Source: Gammaproteobacteria bacterium
Lineage (GTDB): Bacteria > Pseudomonadota > Gammaproteobacteria > Pseudomonadales > Azotimanducaceae
Direction of reading: 5' to 3'
Assembly (NCBI GenBank): GCA_009840715.1
Contig: VXNE01000416.1
Coordinates: 1 to 12,132 of the forward strand
DNA length: 12,132 nt
The translations under genes and the position numbers were made by a program. Numbering within the stretch: position 1 is the first letter of the stretch; the number at the start of each line of letters is the position of its first letter. Under the pieces are notes generated by a model that saw only the letters and a list, made by a program, of their open reading frames with translations, was not told the origin of the DNA and ran no database searches. Shown here in pieces: positions 1-7,854 of the stretch.

Positions 1-42
1 CCCTATGAGGTCGGCCGGCCCCGCGCCCCTCCCGTCTCCTGA
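1..42 (+). CDS. C-terminal tail of a small metal-binding-type protein (partial, cut by window edge)
   Basis: Only the last 13 codons and the stop (TGA at 40-42) are inside the window. The visible tail, PYEVGRPRAPPVS, is nearly identical to the tail of the complete small His/Cys protein at 9913-10212, which ends PYEPGRPRAPPVSAS. The spacer and receptor start that follow are also similar at both places. I infer that a paralogue of that small secreted protein lies mostly left of position 1 and forms an operon with the zinc receptor that follows 70 bases later. The metal-binding part itself is not visible, so its function is inferred from the paralogue only. The same bases also allow an upstream in-frame start for the receptor, which I reject. 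Confidence 0.7.
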   Translation, partial: PYEVGRPRAPPVS

Positions 43-232
43 CCACAACGCATGCAAGCGCGCGCGGCGGGTCCCGGTGTCGCGCACCTGTTCGTTCGTT
101 CGGAGATGGGCAATGAAACGCAAACTGATTCCCCTGCTGGCAGTGGCACCGTGGCTGGCGCCAGCGGCGCTAGGTGAAGAAGAAGCCGTTGCCGGGGAAG
201 AGTCGGGGGTCATCGAGGAAATCGTCGTCCGG
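1..232 (+). repeat. Left arm of a diverged inverted duplication (small-gene tail, spacer, receptor signal peptide)
   Basis: This stretch aligns with the reverse complement of about 9721-9959. Shared pieces are the start ccctaygag..cggccggccccgcgcccctcccgtctcc, the motif tgttcgttc followed by a GGAGRTGGGC ribosome binding site just before the ATG, the signal peptide core APWL, and the GVIEE TonB-box region. Similarity fades after about residue 40 of the receptor. The boundary is approximate because I aligned by eye. Confidence 0.75.
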
Positions 233-2347
233 GCACACCCGCTCGCGCGGGACGGCCTCGCGCAGCCGAGCGACGTAATGGAAGCGGACGAACTCGAGCG
301 CAAAGCCGTGGACAACATCGGCGCTACCGTGGGCAACGAGCCGGGCATCCACAACAGTTCCTACGGTGCGGGTGCGGGACGCCCGGTCATCCACGGCCTC
401 AGCGGCGCGCGCGTCCGCGTCATGGAGGAACGGATCGACACGCTCGACGTTTCCGTCAGCAGCGGCGACCACGCGGTCACGGTTGACCCCTTCGTTACCG
501 AGCGCGTGGAAGTCCTGAAAGGTCCGGCGACTCTGCTCTACGGTTCGGGCGCGATCGGGGGCGTGGTCGATGTCCACACGGGCCGCATCCCGCGCGAAGT
601 GCCGGAGCGGATCCGCGGCACCCTCGACCTGCGCGGCTCCGACAACGGCGACGGCAGGAACGGGTCCTTCCGGCTGGACGGTGGCGGGGGCAACGTTGCG
701 TGGCACCTCGACGCGTTCGCCCGGGAGGCGGACGACTACGACATCCCCGGGTTCGCCGAGTCCGCGGCCATGCGCGCCCTGGAGGATGAGGAAGAACACC
801 ACGACGACGAAGAGCACGGCGACGACCATGATGACCACGAGGCGGATGACCACGACGAGGACGAAGGGCACGAGGACGAGCACGAGCACGAGGACGAGCA
901 TGGAGACGAGGAGGAGGTCCGCGGGCACCTTCCCGGTAGTGGCCTCGAGGTCCGGGGCGGCTCGGTCGGCTTCTCCTTCGTGGGCGACAACGGTTTCGTC
1001 GGCTTGGCCGTCAGTCGCCTCGACTCCGAGTACGGCATCCCCGGCCATAGCCATGCCCACGGCCACCACGACCACCACGGAGAGGCAGGCCACCACGACG
1101 AAGAGGGGCACCACGACGAGGAGGAGCACCACGACGACCACGAAGACGAGGCGCTGCAGGAGCATGAAGACGAGGCCCCTCCCGTCGTCGACCTCGAGCA
1201 GACGCGCGTCGACCTGGAGGCCGGCCTCGAGGACCCGTTCGGCGGCTTCGAGAACCTGAACTTCCGCCTGGGCATCAACGATTACGAACACGCGGAGAAC
1301 GAAGCCGGCGAGGTGGGCACGGTCTTCTCGAACGAGGCCTGGGAAGCGCGCGCGGAACTGACGCATAGTCCAGCCGGCGGCTGGAGCGGCGCCCTCGGGC
1401 TCCAACTCGGCGACCGAGAGTTCTCGGTGGTTGGCGAAGAAGCCTTCACGCCCCCCGTCGACACGTCGTCCGCCGGCCTGTTCTGGGTCGGCGAGCGCCC
1501 CGTTGGCGAACTCGGGCTCGAGGCGGGCCTGCGTTACGACCGGGTCGAGCACGCCCCCGCGCACGGCCGCAGCCGCGACTTCAGCGGTGGCAGCGCTTCG
1601 CTCGGACTCATCGTGCCGCTCGGCGAGGGCTGGGAGGGCACGCTGGTGGCCGACTACTCGTCGCGTGCTCCGGTGGGCGAGGAACTCTTCTCCGACAGTC
1701 CGCACCCGGGCACGGGCGTTTTCGAGATCGGGGATCCCGGGCTCGACCACGAGCAGGCCCGGAACCTGGCGGCCACGATCAGCGGCGGCCGCGACCGCTG
1801 GTCCCTGCGGGGGACCTTCTACTACACGGACTTCGCGGACTTCATCTATCAGGCCGCGACGGACGAGGAAAGGGAAGGCTTCGACGTCCGCCGGTACGCC
1901 CAGGCCGACGCGACCTTCGCCGGCTTCGAGGTGGAAGGCCGCATGACCGTCGGCGAGTGGGGCGCCGGGCGTCTCGACCTGGGCGCCTTCTTCGACATGG
2001 TTTCGCCGGAAATCGACGTCTCCGGCAACGACAACCTGCCGCTGATGCCGCCGGACCGGGTCGGCGTGTCCCTCGAGTTCACGAGCGACCGCCTGCGGGC
2101 CAACGTGGACTACGTGCGGGCTGCCGATCAGGACGACGTCGCCGAGTTCGAGTTGCCGACGGACGGTTACGACGACCTGCGCGCGCGCATCGCGTGGCGT
2201 TTCCGCCCTGCCGACATGACCGTCGACCTGTACCTTGCCGGGCGCAACCTCACCGACGACGAACAGCGGCTGCACACGTCCGTCGTCAAGGACCTGGCGC
2301 CCCAGGCGGGACGCACGATCGAAGCGGGACTGCGCATGCGCTTCTGA
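113..2347 (+). CDS. znuD: ZnuD-type TonB-dependent zinc receptor with His/Asp/Glu-rich loops
   Basis: Predicted outer-membrane receptor of 744 residues that would bring zinc across the outer membrane using TonB energy. The start at 113 gives a clean signal peptide (MKRKLIPLLAVAPWLAPAALG) and has GGAGA six bases upstream; an in-frame ATG at position 5 would add 36 residues before this signal and is unlikely. A TonB-box-like IEEIVV is at 35-40. The plug (about 45-160) carries RPVIHGLSGARVRV, an Asp-His pair (D119-H120, SSGDHAVTVDP) of the kind that binds zinc in Neisseria ZnuD, and GPATLLYGSGAIGG. Two barrel loops are extremely acidic and His-rich: about 226-268 (roughly 10 His) and 312-351 (15 His), the latter starting with YGIPGHSH, typical of the ZnuD family. 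The protein ends in RMRF, a normal terminal Phe for a beta-barrel. I see no cysteine. All 29 Phe codons are TTC. Its promoter is probably left of the window, upstream of the small gene whose tail is at 1-42. Nickel or another divalent metal is possible instead of zinc. Confidence 0.88.
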   Translation: MKRKLIPLLAVAPWLAPAALGEEEAVAGEESGVIEEIVVRAHPLARDGLAQPSDVMEADELERKAVDNIGATVGNEPGIHNSSYGAGAGRPVIHGLSGARVRVMEERIDTLDVSVSSGDHAVTVDPFVTERVEVLKGPATLLYGSGAIGGVVDVHTGRIPREVPERIRGTLDLRGSDNGDGRNGSFRLDGGGGNVAWHLDAFAREADDYDIPGFAESAAMRALEDEEEHHDDEEHGDDHDDHEADDHDEDEGHEDEHEHEDEHGDEEEVRGHLPGSGLEVRGGSVGFSFVGDNGFVGLAVSRLDSEYGIPGHSHAHGHHDHHGEAGHHDEEGHHDEEEHHDDHEDEALQEHEDEAPPVVDLEQTRVDLEAGLEDPFGGFENLNFRLGINDYEHAENEAGEVGTVFSNEAWEARAELTHSPAGGWSGALGLQLGDREFSVVGEEAFTPPVDTSSAGLFWVGERPVGELGLEAGLRYDRVEHAPAHGRSRDFSGGSASLGLIVPLGEGWEGTLVADYSSRAPVGEELFSDSPHPGTGVFEIGDPGLDHEQARNLAATISGGRDRWSLRGTFYYTDFADFIYQAATDEEREGFDVRRYAQADATFAGFEVEGRMTVGEWGAGRLDLGAFFDMVSPEIDVSGNDNLPLMPPDRVGVSLEFTSDRLRANVDYVRAADQDDVAEFELPTDGYDDLRARIAWRFRPADMTVDLYLAGRNLTDDEQRLHTSVVKDLAPQAGRTIEAGLRMRF
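1088..1141 (+). repeat. Three imperfect 18-bp tandem repeats encoding GHHDEE-like units in the zinc receptor
   Basis: Three consecutive six-codon units, at 1088-1105, 1106-1123 and 1124-1141, share the core caccacgacga and encode GHHDEE, GHHDEE and EHHDDH. They form the middle of the second His-rich loop. Tandem codon repeats of this kind can gain or lose units by slippage, which would change loop length and the number of metal ligands. Confidence 0.8.
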
Positions 2348-2402
2348 TACCGGGTCGCCGCGGCGCTGACGCCGAGACCATGTGCTGCGGGATGGCAGGC
2401 AA

Positions 2403-3332
2403 ATGACGGTCGGGGACCTTCATTCCCATGCTGCGCCGCCGGAGGACTGGGAGGCGCCGCGGCAAAAGGCGGGTCAATCCGTTGAAACGCTGGAGCTGCG
2501 AAGCGGCGCGACCCTTATCCTCAGCCGATTCAGCCCGGGCGCGCCTCGGTCGTTCAGGTTCACCGAGCCCGAGGACACGTTTGGCTTCGGCTTTCACTTG
2601 AGGGGCGGCGCGACCTTCGAGACGGAAGACTGCCGCTTCGTAACGCGCGCCCTGGACGTCTGGACATGCGCCGCCCCGCGTGGGTCCACGTCGCAGTTCC
2701 TTCTGCCACTGGAGGGGTTTCGAACGGTATCCATTCGATTCGAACCGCACATCGCGGAGGGCTTTTTCGCTGACGGCCTCGCGCTGCCAAAGGGGGCTCG
2801 CGACATCCTCAAGCGGGTGGGAGAAGCTACCGGGATTGCGAGGCTCGCGCCGCTTACGGCAGCCGCGACGACGAAGGCGGAAACGATGTTCACCACGCCC
2901 TATGGCGACGCTGCGAGACGTCTCTATCTCGAATCGTGTGCGTTCGACCTGCTCGCGGGACAAGTTGCCAGCCTGTCGGGCGGTGCGGGAGACCGACGCC
3001 GCATTCCGCCTCGCCATCGCGCGATTGCGTTCGCTGCGCGGGATCATCTCGACAGTCGGTTGCAAAATCCTCCGACGATTGCCGAACTCTCCAGGACTGT
3101 CGGCACCAATGAGTTCACTTTGAAGCGAGCCTTCAAGGCAACGCTCGGCACGACCATCTTCGCTTACGTCTCACGTCGCAGAATGGCGCATGCGACGTCG
3201 CTGCTCCAGCAGGGGATGACCGTTTCCCTGGCCGCGCGAGAGGTCGGCTATGGGTGCGTCCGGTCCTTTTCGGCCGCCTTTCGACGGCAAACTGGCTGCC
3301 CGCCGAGCGCGATCCGTCGCGCGGGCCATTGA
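2403..3332 (+). CDS. PchR-like AraC-family transcription regulator
   Basis: A 309-residue cytoplasmic regulator. The C-terminal AraC/XylS domain spans about 205-303 with two helix-turn-helix units; the segment PPTIAELSRTVGTNEFTLKR followed by GTTIFAYV closely matches PchR-type regulators, which bind ferri-siderophores and switch on uptake genes. The N-terminal half is the expected ligand-sensing domain. I chose the ATG at 2403, with GGATGG seven bases upstream; a GTG at 2382 would add seven residues. It lies 55 bases after the zinc receptor and 98 bases before a siderophore-type receptor, so the latter is its likely target. Candidate operator repeats are seen in that 98-base gap. About 6 of 21 Phe codons are TTT, unlike the zinc receptor (none). 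The effector is unknown. Confidence 0.88.
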   Translation: MTVGDLHSHAAPPEDWEAPRQKAGQSVETLELRSGATLILSRFSPGAPRSFRFTEPEDTFGFGFHLRGGATFETEDCRFVTRALDVWTCAAPRGSTSQFLLPLEGFRTVSIRFEPHIAEGFFADGLALPKGARDILKRVGEATGIARLAPLTAAATTKAETMFTTPYGDAARRLYLESCAFDLLAGQVASLSGGAGDRRRIPPRHRAIAFAARDHLDSRLQNPPTIAELSRTVGTNEFTLKRAFKATLGTTIFAYVSRRRMAHATSLLQQGMTVSLAAREVGYGCVRSFSAAFRRQTGCPPSAIRRAGH

Positions 3333-3369
3333 TTTCTCCCGATCGACAACGGTTTTTCTCCCGTCTGAC
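3333..3369 (+). promoter_or_regulatory. Direct repeats, candidate AraC operator upstream of the siderophore-type receptor
   Basis: TTTCTCCCGATCGAC (3333-3347) and TTTCTCCCGTCTGAC (3355-3369) match at 12 of 15 positions and are spaced 22 bases start to start, about two helical turns. AraC-family activators bind such same-face direct repeats. A possible -10 (TAACTT, 3395-3400) has no good -35, as expected for a promoter needing an activator; the second repeat would sit next to the -35 position. The repeats begin directly after the regulator's stop codon. No Fur-box-like sequence is apparent here. The role is inferred. Confidence 0.5.
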
Positions 3370-3430
3370 GCCCACGGGCTGAGCGTTCGCGCGCTAACTT
3401 GAAACGCTGCAACCTGGCGTCGAGAGGTCC

Positions 3431-5596
3431 ATGCGCAATCTCCCCATTGCCGCTGCTGCGGTAGCGGTTCTGATTCTCCCGGCCCCGTTCGGTGCCCTCG
3501 CGCAAGAGGGGGACCGATCGGCCGAAGCCGATGAAACCAACCGGCTGGAGACGATCGTCGTGACGGCGCGTCAGCGCGAGGAAGCGTCCCGGGACGTACC
3601 GTTCGCTTTGACCGTGCTCGGTGGAGATACACTCGAGGCGCGGCGCGTGGACGACACGTCGAGTCTCTTTCGGCAGGCGCCCGGATTGTCCCTGACGAGC
3701 TTTGACGACGGACGATTCGCGTACTTCCAGTTGCGTGGCATCGGCCCGTTGTCGCAAGCGATCGGCCCGGACGATGGCTCCGTCGTTACCTATGTCGATG
3801 GCGTGCCCCAACCGGTGTTCGCCTCGGAGTTCGCCTATCTGGATCTCGAGCGGATCGAAGTACTGCGGGGCCCGCAAGGAACGCTCTTTGGGCGCAACAG
3901 CCAGGGCGGCGCCATCAACATCACGACACGCGCGCCTGCGGACAGTCGTGAGGCCCGGGTGCGGGTCGAGGGCGCGGAACAGGGCTTTGGACTCGCCGAG
4001 GCGTCCATCTCCGGCCCGCTTGCAGACGAGCGTTTTAGCGGACGGCTGTCCTTCCGCGCTTCAACGGTCGATGGCTTCATCGACAACATCGCACCCAGGG
4101 GCGGCGACCTCGGCGACAGGACCGCCTATTCAGGTCGCGGCATCCTCGCCATTGAACCCGAAACCGACGACGGGCCTCGCATTACGCTGTCCGCCAACGC
4201 CGACCACCGCGTTTCGAACCCCTTCTACTATGTCTTGCGAACGCAGTCGGAGCCCGTGGTCGAAATCGACCCGGAAAACGAGGTCGAGCGGACGGCCTGG
4301 GGCGCGAGCGTCATGGTCGAGAAACCGCTTCGTTTCGCTGAATTCACCTCGATCACGGCGATCAACGGCTTCGGGAACGATCAGGTCACCGACGATACCG
4401 ACGGCCTGATCTATGGACCGCTCTTCGGTCTGCCGGCGTCGGCATTCCTGGCGCCGCTGTCCTTCTCGGATTGGAGCGAGGACGAGACGCGCTTCTTTCA
4501 GGAGTTTCGCTTGTCCAGCTTCGCGGATGACGCTATCGCCTGGGCCGCGGGCCTCGTCTATTTCCAATCCGATCTCGAGGTCGAACTCGACAATCGGTCG
4601 GCCTTCTCGCCCATTCTCAACGGCGACCGGGACGCCACCCAAAAGATTGACTCCTACGCCGCCTACGGCGAGGTGACGGCTTCGTTGTTCAGTCCACGGT
4701 TCAAGGGCACGGCAGGCTTCCGCCATACGCGCGACGAAAAGACGCTCGATGCGAGTTTTGCGGGCGTTGGTTTTCCCGGCTCCGTCGCTTTCTTTGAAGA
4801 AGATAGCGAGGCCGACTTCGATCTGTTCACAGGTCGCCTGGCGTTGGTGTTCGAGGCCACCCGCAACGTCAATCTCTATGCGACAGTTGGGCGAGGCGCC
4901 AAGAGCGGCGGCTTTCCGCGGCTGACCCTGAATGCCGCCTTTGGCGTGGCGAGCCCGAACTATGCCGAATCTTCCTCGTGGACCTATGAAGCGGGCGTGA
5001 AGGCGGACCTTCTGGAGGGTCGCGCCAGTCTTGCAGTCAGCGGCTTCTACAATGACGTCGAGGACGAGCAGTTGTTCGTGCTGGATTTCGTGGCGTTTCA
5101 GTTTGTCCCGGTCAATCTCGATACACGCAGCCGGGGTGTGGAGGCTCAGGGCGAGGTCGCATTGGGTCGAAGCTGGTCCCTGTCCGGAGGACTTGCCTGG
5201 ACCGACGGCGAGATTCGCGAAGCTGACGCCTTTTCCGGCGCTGCAGCCGGCAACCCGATCCCCAACGTGCCCAGGCTCAGCACCACTGCGACGGTCGACT
5301 ATCGGGGCGGCGCCACGACATGGGGCGGCGCCGCCTGGTCGCCGTTCATGACGTTGACGCACCAATATGTCGGCAAACGCGGTGCGGATGTCGCGGACAG
5401 TTTCGACCTCGACGGCTACCACAATGTCGACTTCCGCATCGGGGTCTCGTTCGGCAGGGTGGAAGGTTTCGTGTTCGCGCGGAACGTCCTCGACGAGGAT
5501 CAGGAGATCAACGGCGTGCTTTACGGACCGGGCGTCGAAGGCGTGTCGCTCTCGCGCGGGCGCGTCGTCGGCATGGGCCTGGCGTCGACCTTCTGA
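3431..5596 (+). CDS. TonB-dependent siderophore-type outer-membrane receptor
   Basis: A 721-residue receptor with a signal peptide ending GALA|QE (residue 24), a classic TonB box ETIVVTA (40-46), and a plug at about 50-168 with YFQLRGIG, YVDGVPQP, RIEVLRGPQGTLFGRNSQGG and AINITTRAP. The rest is a beta-barrel ending in LASTF, with terminal Phe. The plug resembles the large group of FyuA-like iron-complex receptors common in proteobacteria. The start at 3431 has GAGAGG three bases upstream, a short spacing. The upstream PchR-like regulator makes a ferric siderophore the best guess, although other bulky chelates or small organic molecules are possible. Its stop codon overlaps the start of the methyltransferase gene (TGATG), so the two are translated together. 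About 15 of 51 Phe codons are TTT, a clear contrast with the flanking receptors. I see no cysteine. Confidence 0.9.
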   Translation: MRNLPIAAAAVAVLILPAPFGALAQEGDRSAEADETNRLETIVVTARQREEASRDVPFALTVLGGDTLEARRVDDTSSLFRQAPGLSLTSFDDGRFAYFQLRGIGPLSQAIGPDDGSVVTYVDGVPQPVFASEFAYLDLERIEVLRGPQGTLFGRNSQGGAINITTRAPADSREARVRVEGAEQGFGLAEASISGPLADERFSGRLSFRASTVDGFIDNIAPRGGDLGDRTAYSGRGILAIEPETDDGPRITLSANADHRVSNPFYYVLRTQSEPVVEIDPENEVERTAWGASVMVEKPLRFAEFTSITAINGFGNDQVTDDTDGLIYGPLFGLPASAFLAPLSFSDWSEDETRFFQEFRLSSFADDAIAWAAGLVYFQSDLEVELDNRSAFSPILNGDRDATQKIDSYAAYGEVTASLFSPRFKGTAGFRHTRDEKTLDASFAGVGFPGSVAFFEEDSEADFDLFTGRLALVFEATRNVNLYATVGRGAKSGGFPRLTLNAAFGVASPNYAESSSWTYEAGVKADLLEGRASLAVSGFYNDVEDEQLFVLDFVAFQFVPVNLDTRSRGVEAQGEVALGRSWSLSGGLAWTDGEIREADAFSGAAAGNPIPNVPRLSTTATVDYRGGATTWGGAAWSPFMTLTHQYVGKRGADVADSFDLDGYHNVDFRIGVSFGRVEGFVFARNVLDEDQEINGVLYGPGVEGVSLSRGRVVGMGLASTF

Positions 5597-6318
5597 TGAG
5601 CGGATATGCGGTCACGGCCCAGTTTTACGATGCGATGGCCGGCGCGCAGCATGGCGCGGTCGACGCGCAGATCTCCGAGGCGCTGACAGGTCTGGAGACC
5701 GCCGGATACCCGGTGGTCGATATCGGCGCCGGTACGGGTCTCACGACGCAGCTCATCGCAAGAGCCTTGCCGGAGGCGGAGATCCTTGCGGTCGAGCCGG
5801 ACCCGGCGATGCGGCCTGCGATCATGACGCGGGTCTGGTCCGATCCCGACTTGCGGCGGCGCGTGAGCATCCTGCCCATGACCATCCTGGCCGCCCCCCT
5901 GCCGCCGGTCGTGTCGGCCGCGATCGCAAGCGCCACGCTCGTGCACTTCAGCCCGCGGGAACGTGAGCGGCTCTGGGCCTTGCTGGCCGCTCGGCTCTCA
6001 CCGGCCGGACGCGCCGTGATCGAGATTCAATGCCCTGTCGCCCAGGACGTGCCCGAAACACGCATGGCGACTGCACAGGCCGGCCAGGTCGTCTACAGGG
6101 GTTGGGCGTCCGCGCAACGTATCGACGAATCGCGCCAGCATTGGCGAATCAGGTACGTTGCGGAATTGGACGGAATCGAGATCGATCGCCAACGCACAGA
6201 CTACGTCTGCTGGGCGGCATCTGCCGAACAGGTGCTTGCCGAAGCAGGCGCTTTCGGACTTGCGGGACAAGCGACGGACAACCTCGTTGTCCTGCGCAAG
6301 GCAGCGTCGGCCGGCTGA
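5596..6318 (+). CDS. Class I SAM-dependent methyltransferase, coupled to the receptor gene
   Basis: A 240-residue cytoplasmic protein without a signal peptide. Motif I, VVDIGAGTG, is at 40-48; the acidic residue that holds the SAM ribose is E67 in AVEPDP; ATLVHF at 113-118 and LLAARLSPAGRAVIE (129-143) fit the later strand and helix of a Rossmann-like methyltransferase. The start is fixed by the TGATG overlap at 5594-5598 with the receptor stop. Coupling to a PchR-controlled receptor suggests that it acts on the imported ligand, its breakdown product or a related metabolite, but nothing in the sequence shows the substrate. The C-terminal third (about 150-240) may form the substrate-binding part. 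It ends 18 bases from the end of the convergent PepSY gene. Confidence 0.82.
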   Translation: MSGYAVTAQFYDAMAGAQHGAVDAQISEALTGLETAGYPVVDIGAGTGLTTQLIARALPEAEILAVEPDPAMRPAIMTRVWSDPDLRRRVSILPMTILAAPLPPVVSAAIASATLVHFSPRERERLWALLAARLSPAGRAVIEIQCPVAQDVPETRMATAQAGQVVYRGWASAQRIDESRQHWRIRYVAELDGIEIDRQRTDYVCWAASAEQVLAEAGAFGLAGQATDNLVVLRKAASAG

Positions 6319-6336
6319 ACGCCGAGGTGTTGAAGG

Positions 6337-7827
6337 CTACCCGGTCTGCTGCGGCCGGACGCTGGCGCGGCGCTCCAGGTCCCTGGCAGGGCCGAGAGTC
6401 CTCCTCCCGGCCCTCCCGACGCGTTGGAAGCCGATCCAGGTACCGGTGAGGGCGCCAACGGTCACCCCCAGCATGAGCGCCCACATCATCAGGTCCCAGA
6501 CCGGCCGGCTTCGGACCACGGCCGCGAAGTCGCCCCTGTGGAGGGCGTGGAAGATCCAGCGCAACCACTGCCGCTCGCGGTCCACCGCGTAGGAGAGCTC
6601 ACCCGTGACGCTATCGAGATAGAACCTCTCGCCGTCCCCGTACTGAATCCGGAACACCGGAAGCGGTCTCTCGTCGTGGTGGCTGAAGTAATAGGCGTCG
6701 TCCTCGGTCAGCCAGCCTGCATCGGCGATGGCCATATCGGGCCGCAGTGTGCTTGCCGCTTGCGCGAAGAAACCCTCCGAGAGCGTCTCCGGATGCAGCG
6801 TTTCGCCATTGAGACGTATTCGCTGCCCGTCCCGGTTCAATGCGAGCGCGTAGAGCTGTCCCCCGAGCATCGATACGTCCAGGCGCACGGTAGAACCGGG
6901 GATGGCATCTGCCGACATCGCGTTCACGAACGCGCTCGCCTGCTCGTATGTCACGGCCCCGCCCTTCAGCCGCTGGTGTTCGGCCTGGAATCCGCGGCCT
7001 TCCAGGGCCCCGAACGGGCTCATGGAGAACAGGCCGCTGACGAGCCACGTCAAGGTGAAGAGACCGAAGATGAGACCGGCGTAGTGGTGCCACAGGGCCG
7101 ATCCGCGATAGGGCGAGCGGTGGCCGTTGCGCCGCGTCTTGAACTGTCGCAGCCCGATATAGACGCCGATGACGGTCAGGAACAGGCTCGCAATGGTCAG
7201 CCAGATGACCACTTGCGCCCAGACAGCCGTGTGCTGACGCAGCGCGGTGGGATAGAGCCAGTGGACGACGGCGCCCATCCAGTTCAGGAACCGCTGCCTG
7301 AAGGTCGTCATCTGGACGACCTCTCCGGTGGTACTGGAAACGTAGAGCTCCGTGCCGGAGGGATCGTCCATCGCGAAGTGAAACAGTGGACGGTGGGGGT
7401 GATAGCTGGCGTAGACCGTCCATTGGTCGCGTTCGAGCACATCGACCAGTCTCGGGGTGCCGTGCAAGCCGTATCCCGGCGCCGCCGTGGCTGCGATGGA
7501 CCGGGCATCGGCCGGGAGGAACGCGCGGAGGTGTTGGCCGTCCCGCAGGTCGACGACGTGCTGCCGGCGGCCGTCCATCAGGCGGAGCACTGGAGTCCCC
7601 GCCATCATCTCCAGCCGGAAACCATCGACGTCAACGTTGCCGAGATCCGAGGGCAGCCGGCAGCACGCGGTCAGGTCCAACGGTTCCAGGCCGGCGAGGC
7701 GTTCGGTGTCGTCGAGCTCGGGATACTGCTCGTACATCATCACGAAGCCCGACAGGCACCAAAGGGAGATCACCGCTCCGAGGGCGATGCCCAGGTACCT
7801 GTGGATCAGGAACAGTAATCGGATCAT
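6337..7827 (-). CDS. PepSY-associated TM domain inner-membrane protein (PiuB/FoxB-like)
   Basis: A 496-residue inner-membrane protein with four predicted helices (about 9-31, 204-224, 247-268 and 445-466) and two large periplasmic segments. Each periplasmic segment ends in a PepSY-like motif: LYVSSTTGEVV (161-171) and FYLDSVTGELSYAVDRERQW. Histidines in or beside helices (H9 in HRYLG, H189 in VVHWLYP, H247-H248 in LWHHYAG, H427 and H430 in FHALHRGDF) are the typical conserved set and may hold haem or metal. Related proteins sit beside TonB receptors; FoxB is linked to ferrisiderophore reduction. A Cys pair lies at 55-56 in the first periplasmic segment. The gene follows the Cys-containing receptor by 27 bases on the same strand and is the last gene of that operon. 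Its likely role is periplasmic reduction or release of the imported metal complex, which is inferred. Only 1 of about 24 Phe codons is TTT. Confidence 0.87.
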   Translation of the reverse strand: MIRLLFLIHRYLGIALGAVISLWCLSGFVMMYEQYPELDDTERLAGLEPLDLTACCRLPSDLGNVDVDGFRLEMMAGTPVLRLMDGRRQHVVDLRDGQHLRAFLPADARSIAATAAPGYGLHGTPRLVDVLERDQWTVYASYHPHRPLFHFAMDDPSGTELYVSSTTGEVVQMTTFRQRFLNWMGAVVHWLYPTALRQHTAVWAQVVIWLTIASLFLTVIGVYIGLRQFKTRRNGHRSPYRGSALWHHYAGLIFGLFTLTWLVSGLFSMSPFGALEGRGFQAEHQRLKGGAVTYEQASAFVNAMSADAIPGSTVRLDVSMLGGQLYALALNRDGQRIRLNGETLHPETLSEGFFAQAASTLRPDMAIADAGWLTEDDAYYFSHHDERPLPVFRIQYGDGERFYLDSVTGELSYAVDRERQWLRWIFHALHRGDFAAVVRSRPVWDLMMWALMLGVTVGALTGTWIGFQRVGRAGRRTLGPARDLERRASVRPQQTG

Positions 7828-7854
7828 GTGCCGACCGGTTGACCGACGACCGGG

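Noticed and set aside
5..112. N-terminal extension of the zinc receptor from the ATG at position 5
   Set aside because: It would put 36 charged and Pro-rich residues before a clear signal peptide. The ATG at 113 has a good ribosome binding site, and the same bases encode a conserved small-gene tail in another frame.
170..2275. Very long open frame on the minus strand across the zinc receptor
   Set aside because: It has low-complexity Val/Leu runs opposite the His/Asp repeats and no recognisable domain; it is a GC-rich shadow of the receptor gene.
3333..3430. Fur box before the siderophore-type receptor
   Set aside because: No stretch resembles the AT-rich Fur palindrome; the direct repeats suit an AraC-type activator better.
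4130..5422. Open frame on the minus strand inside the siderophore-type receptor
   Set aside because: It has no known motif and a composition typical of antisense frames; the plus-strand receptor explains the sequence.
6319..6336. Terminator between the convergent methyltransferase and PepSY genes
   Set aside because: The gap is only 18 bases and has no stem followed by a T run on either strand.
6424..7818. Long plus-strand frame opposite the PepSY gene
   Set aside because: It has no domain or signal; the minus-strand frame has clear helices and PepSY motifs.
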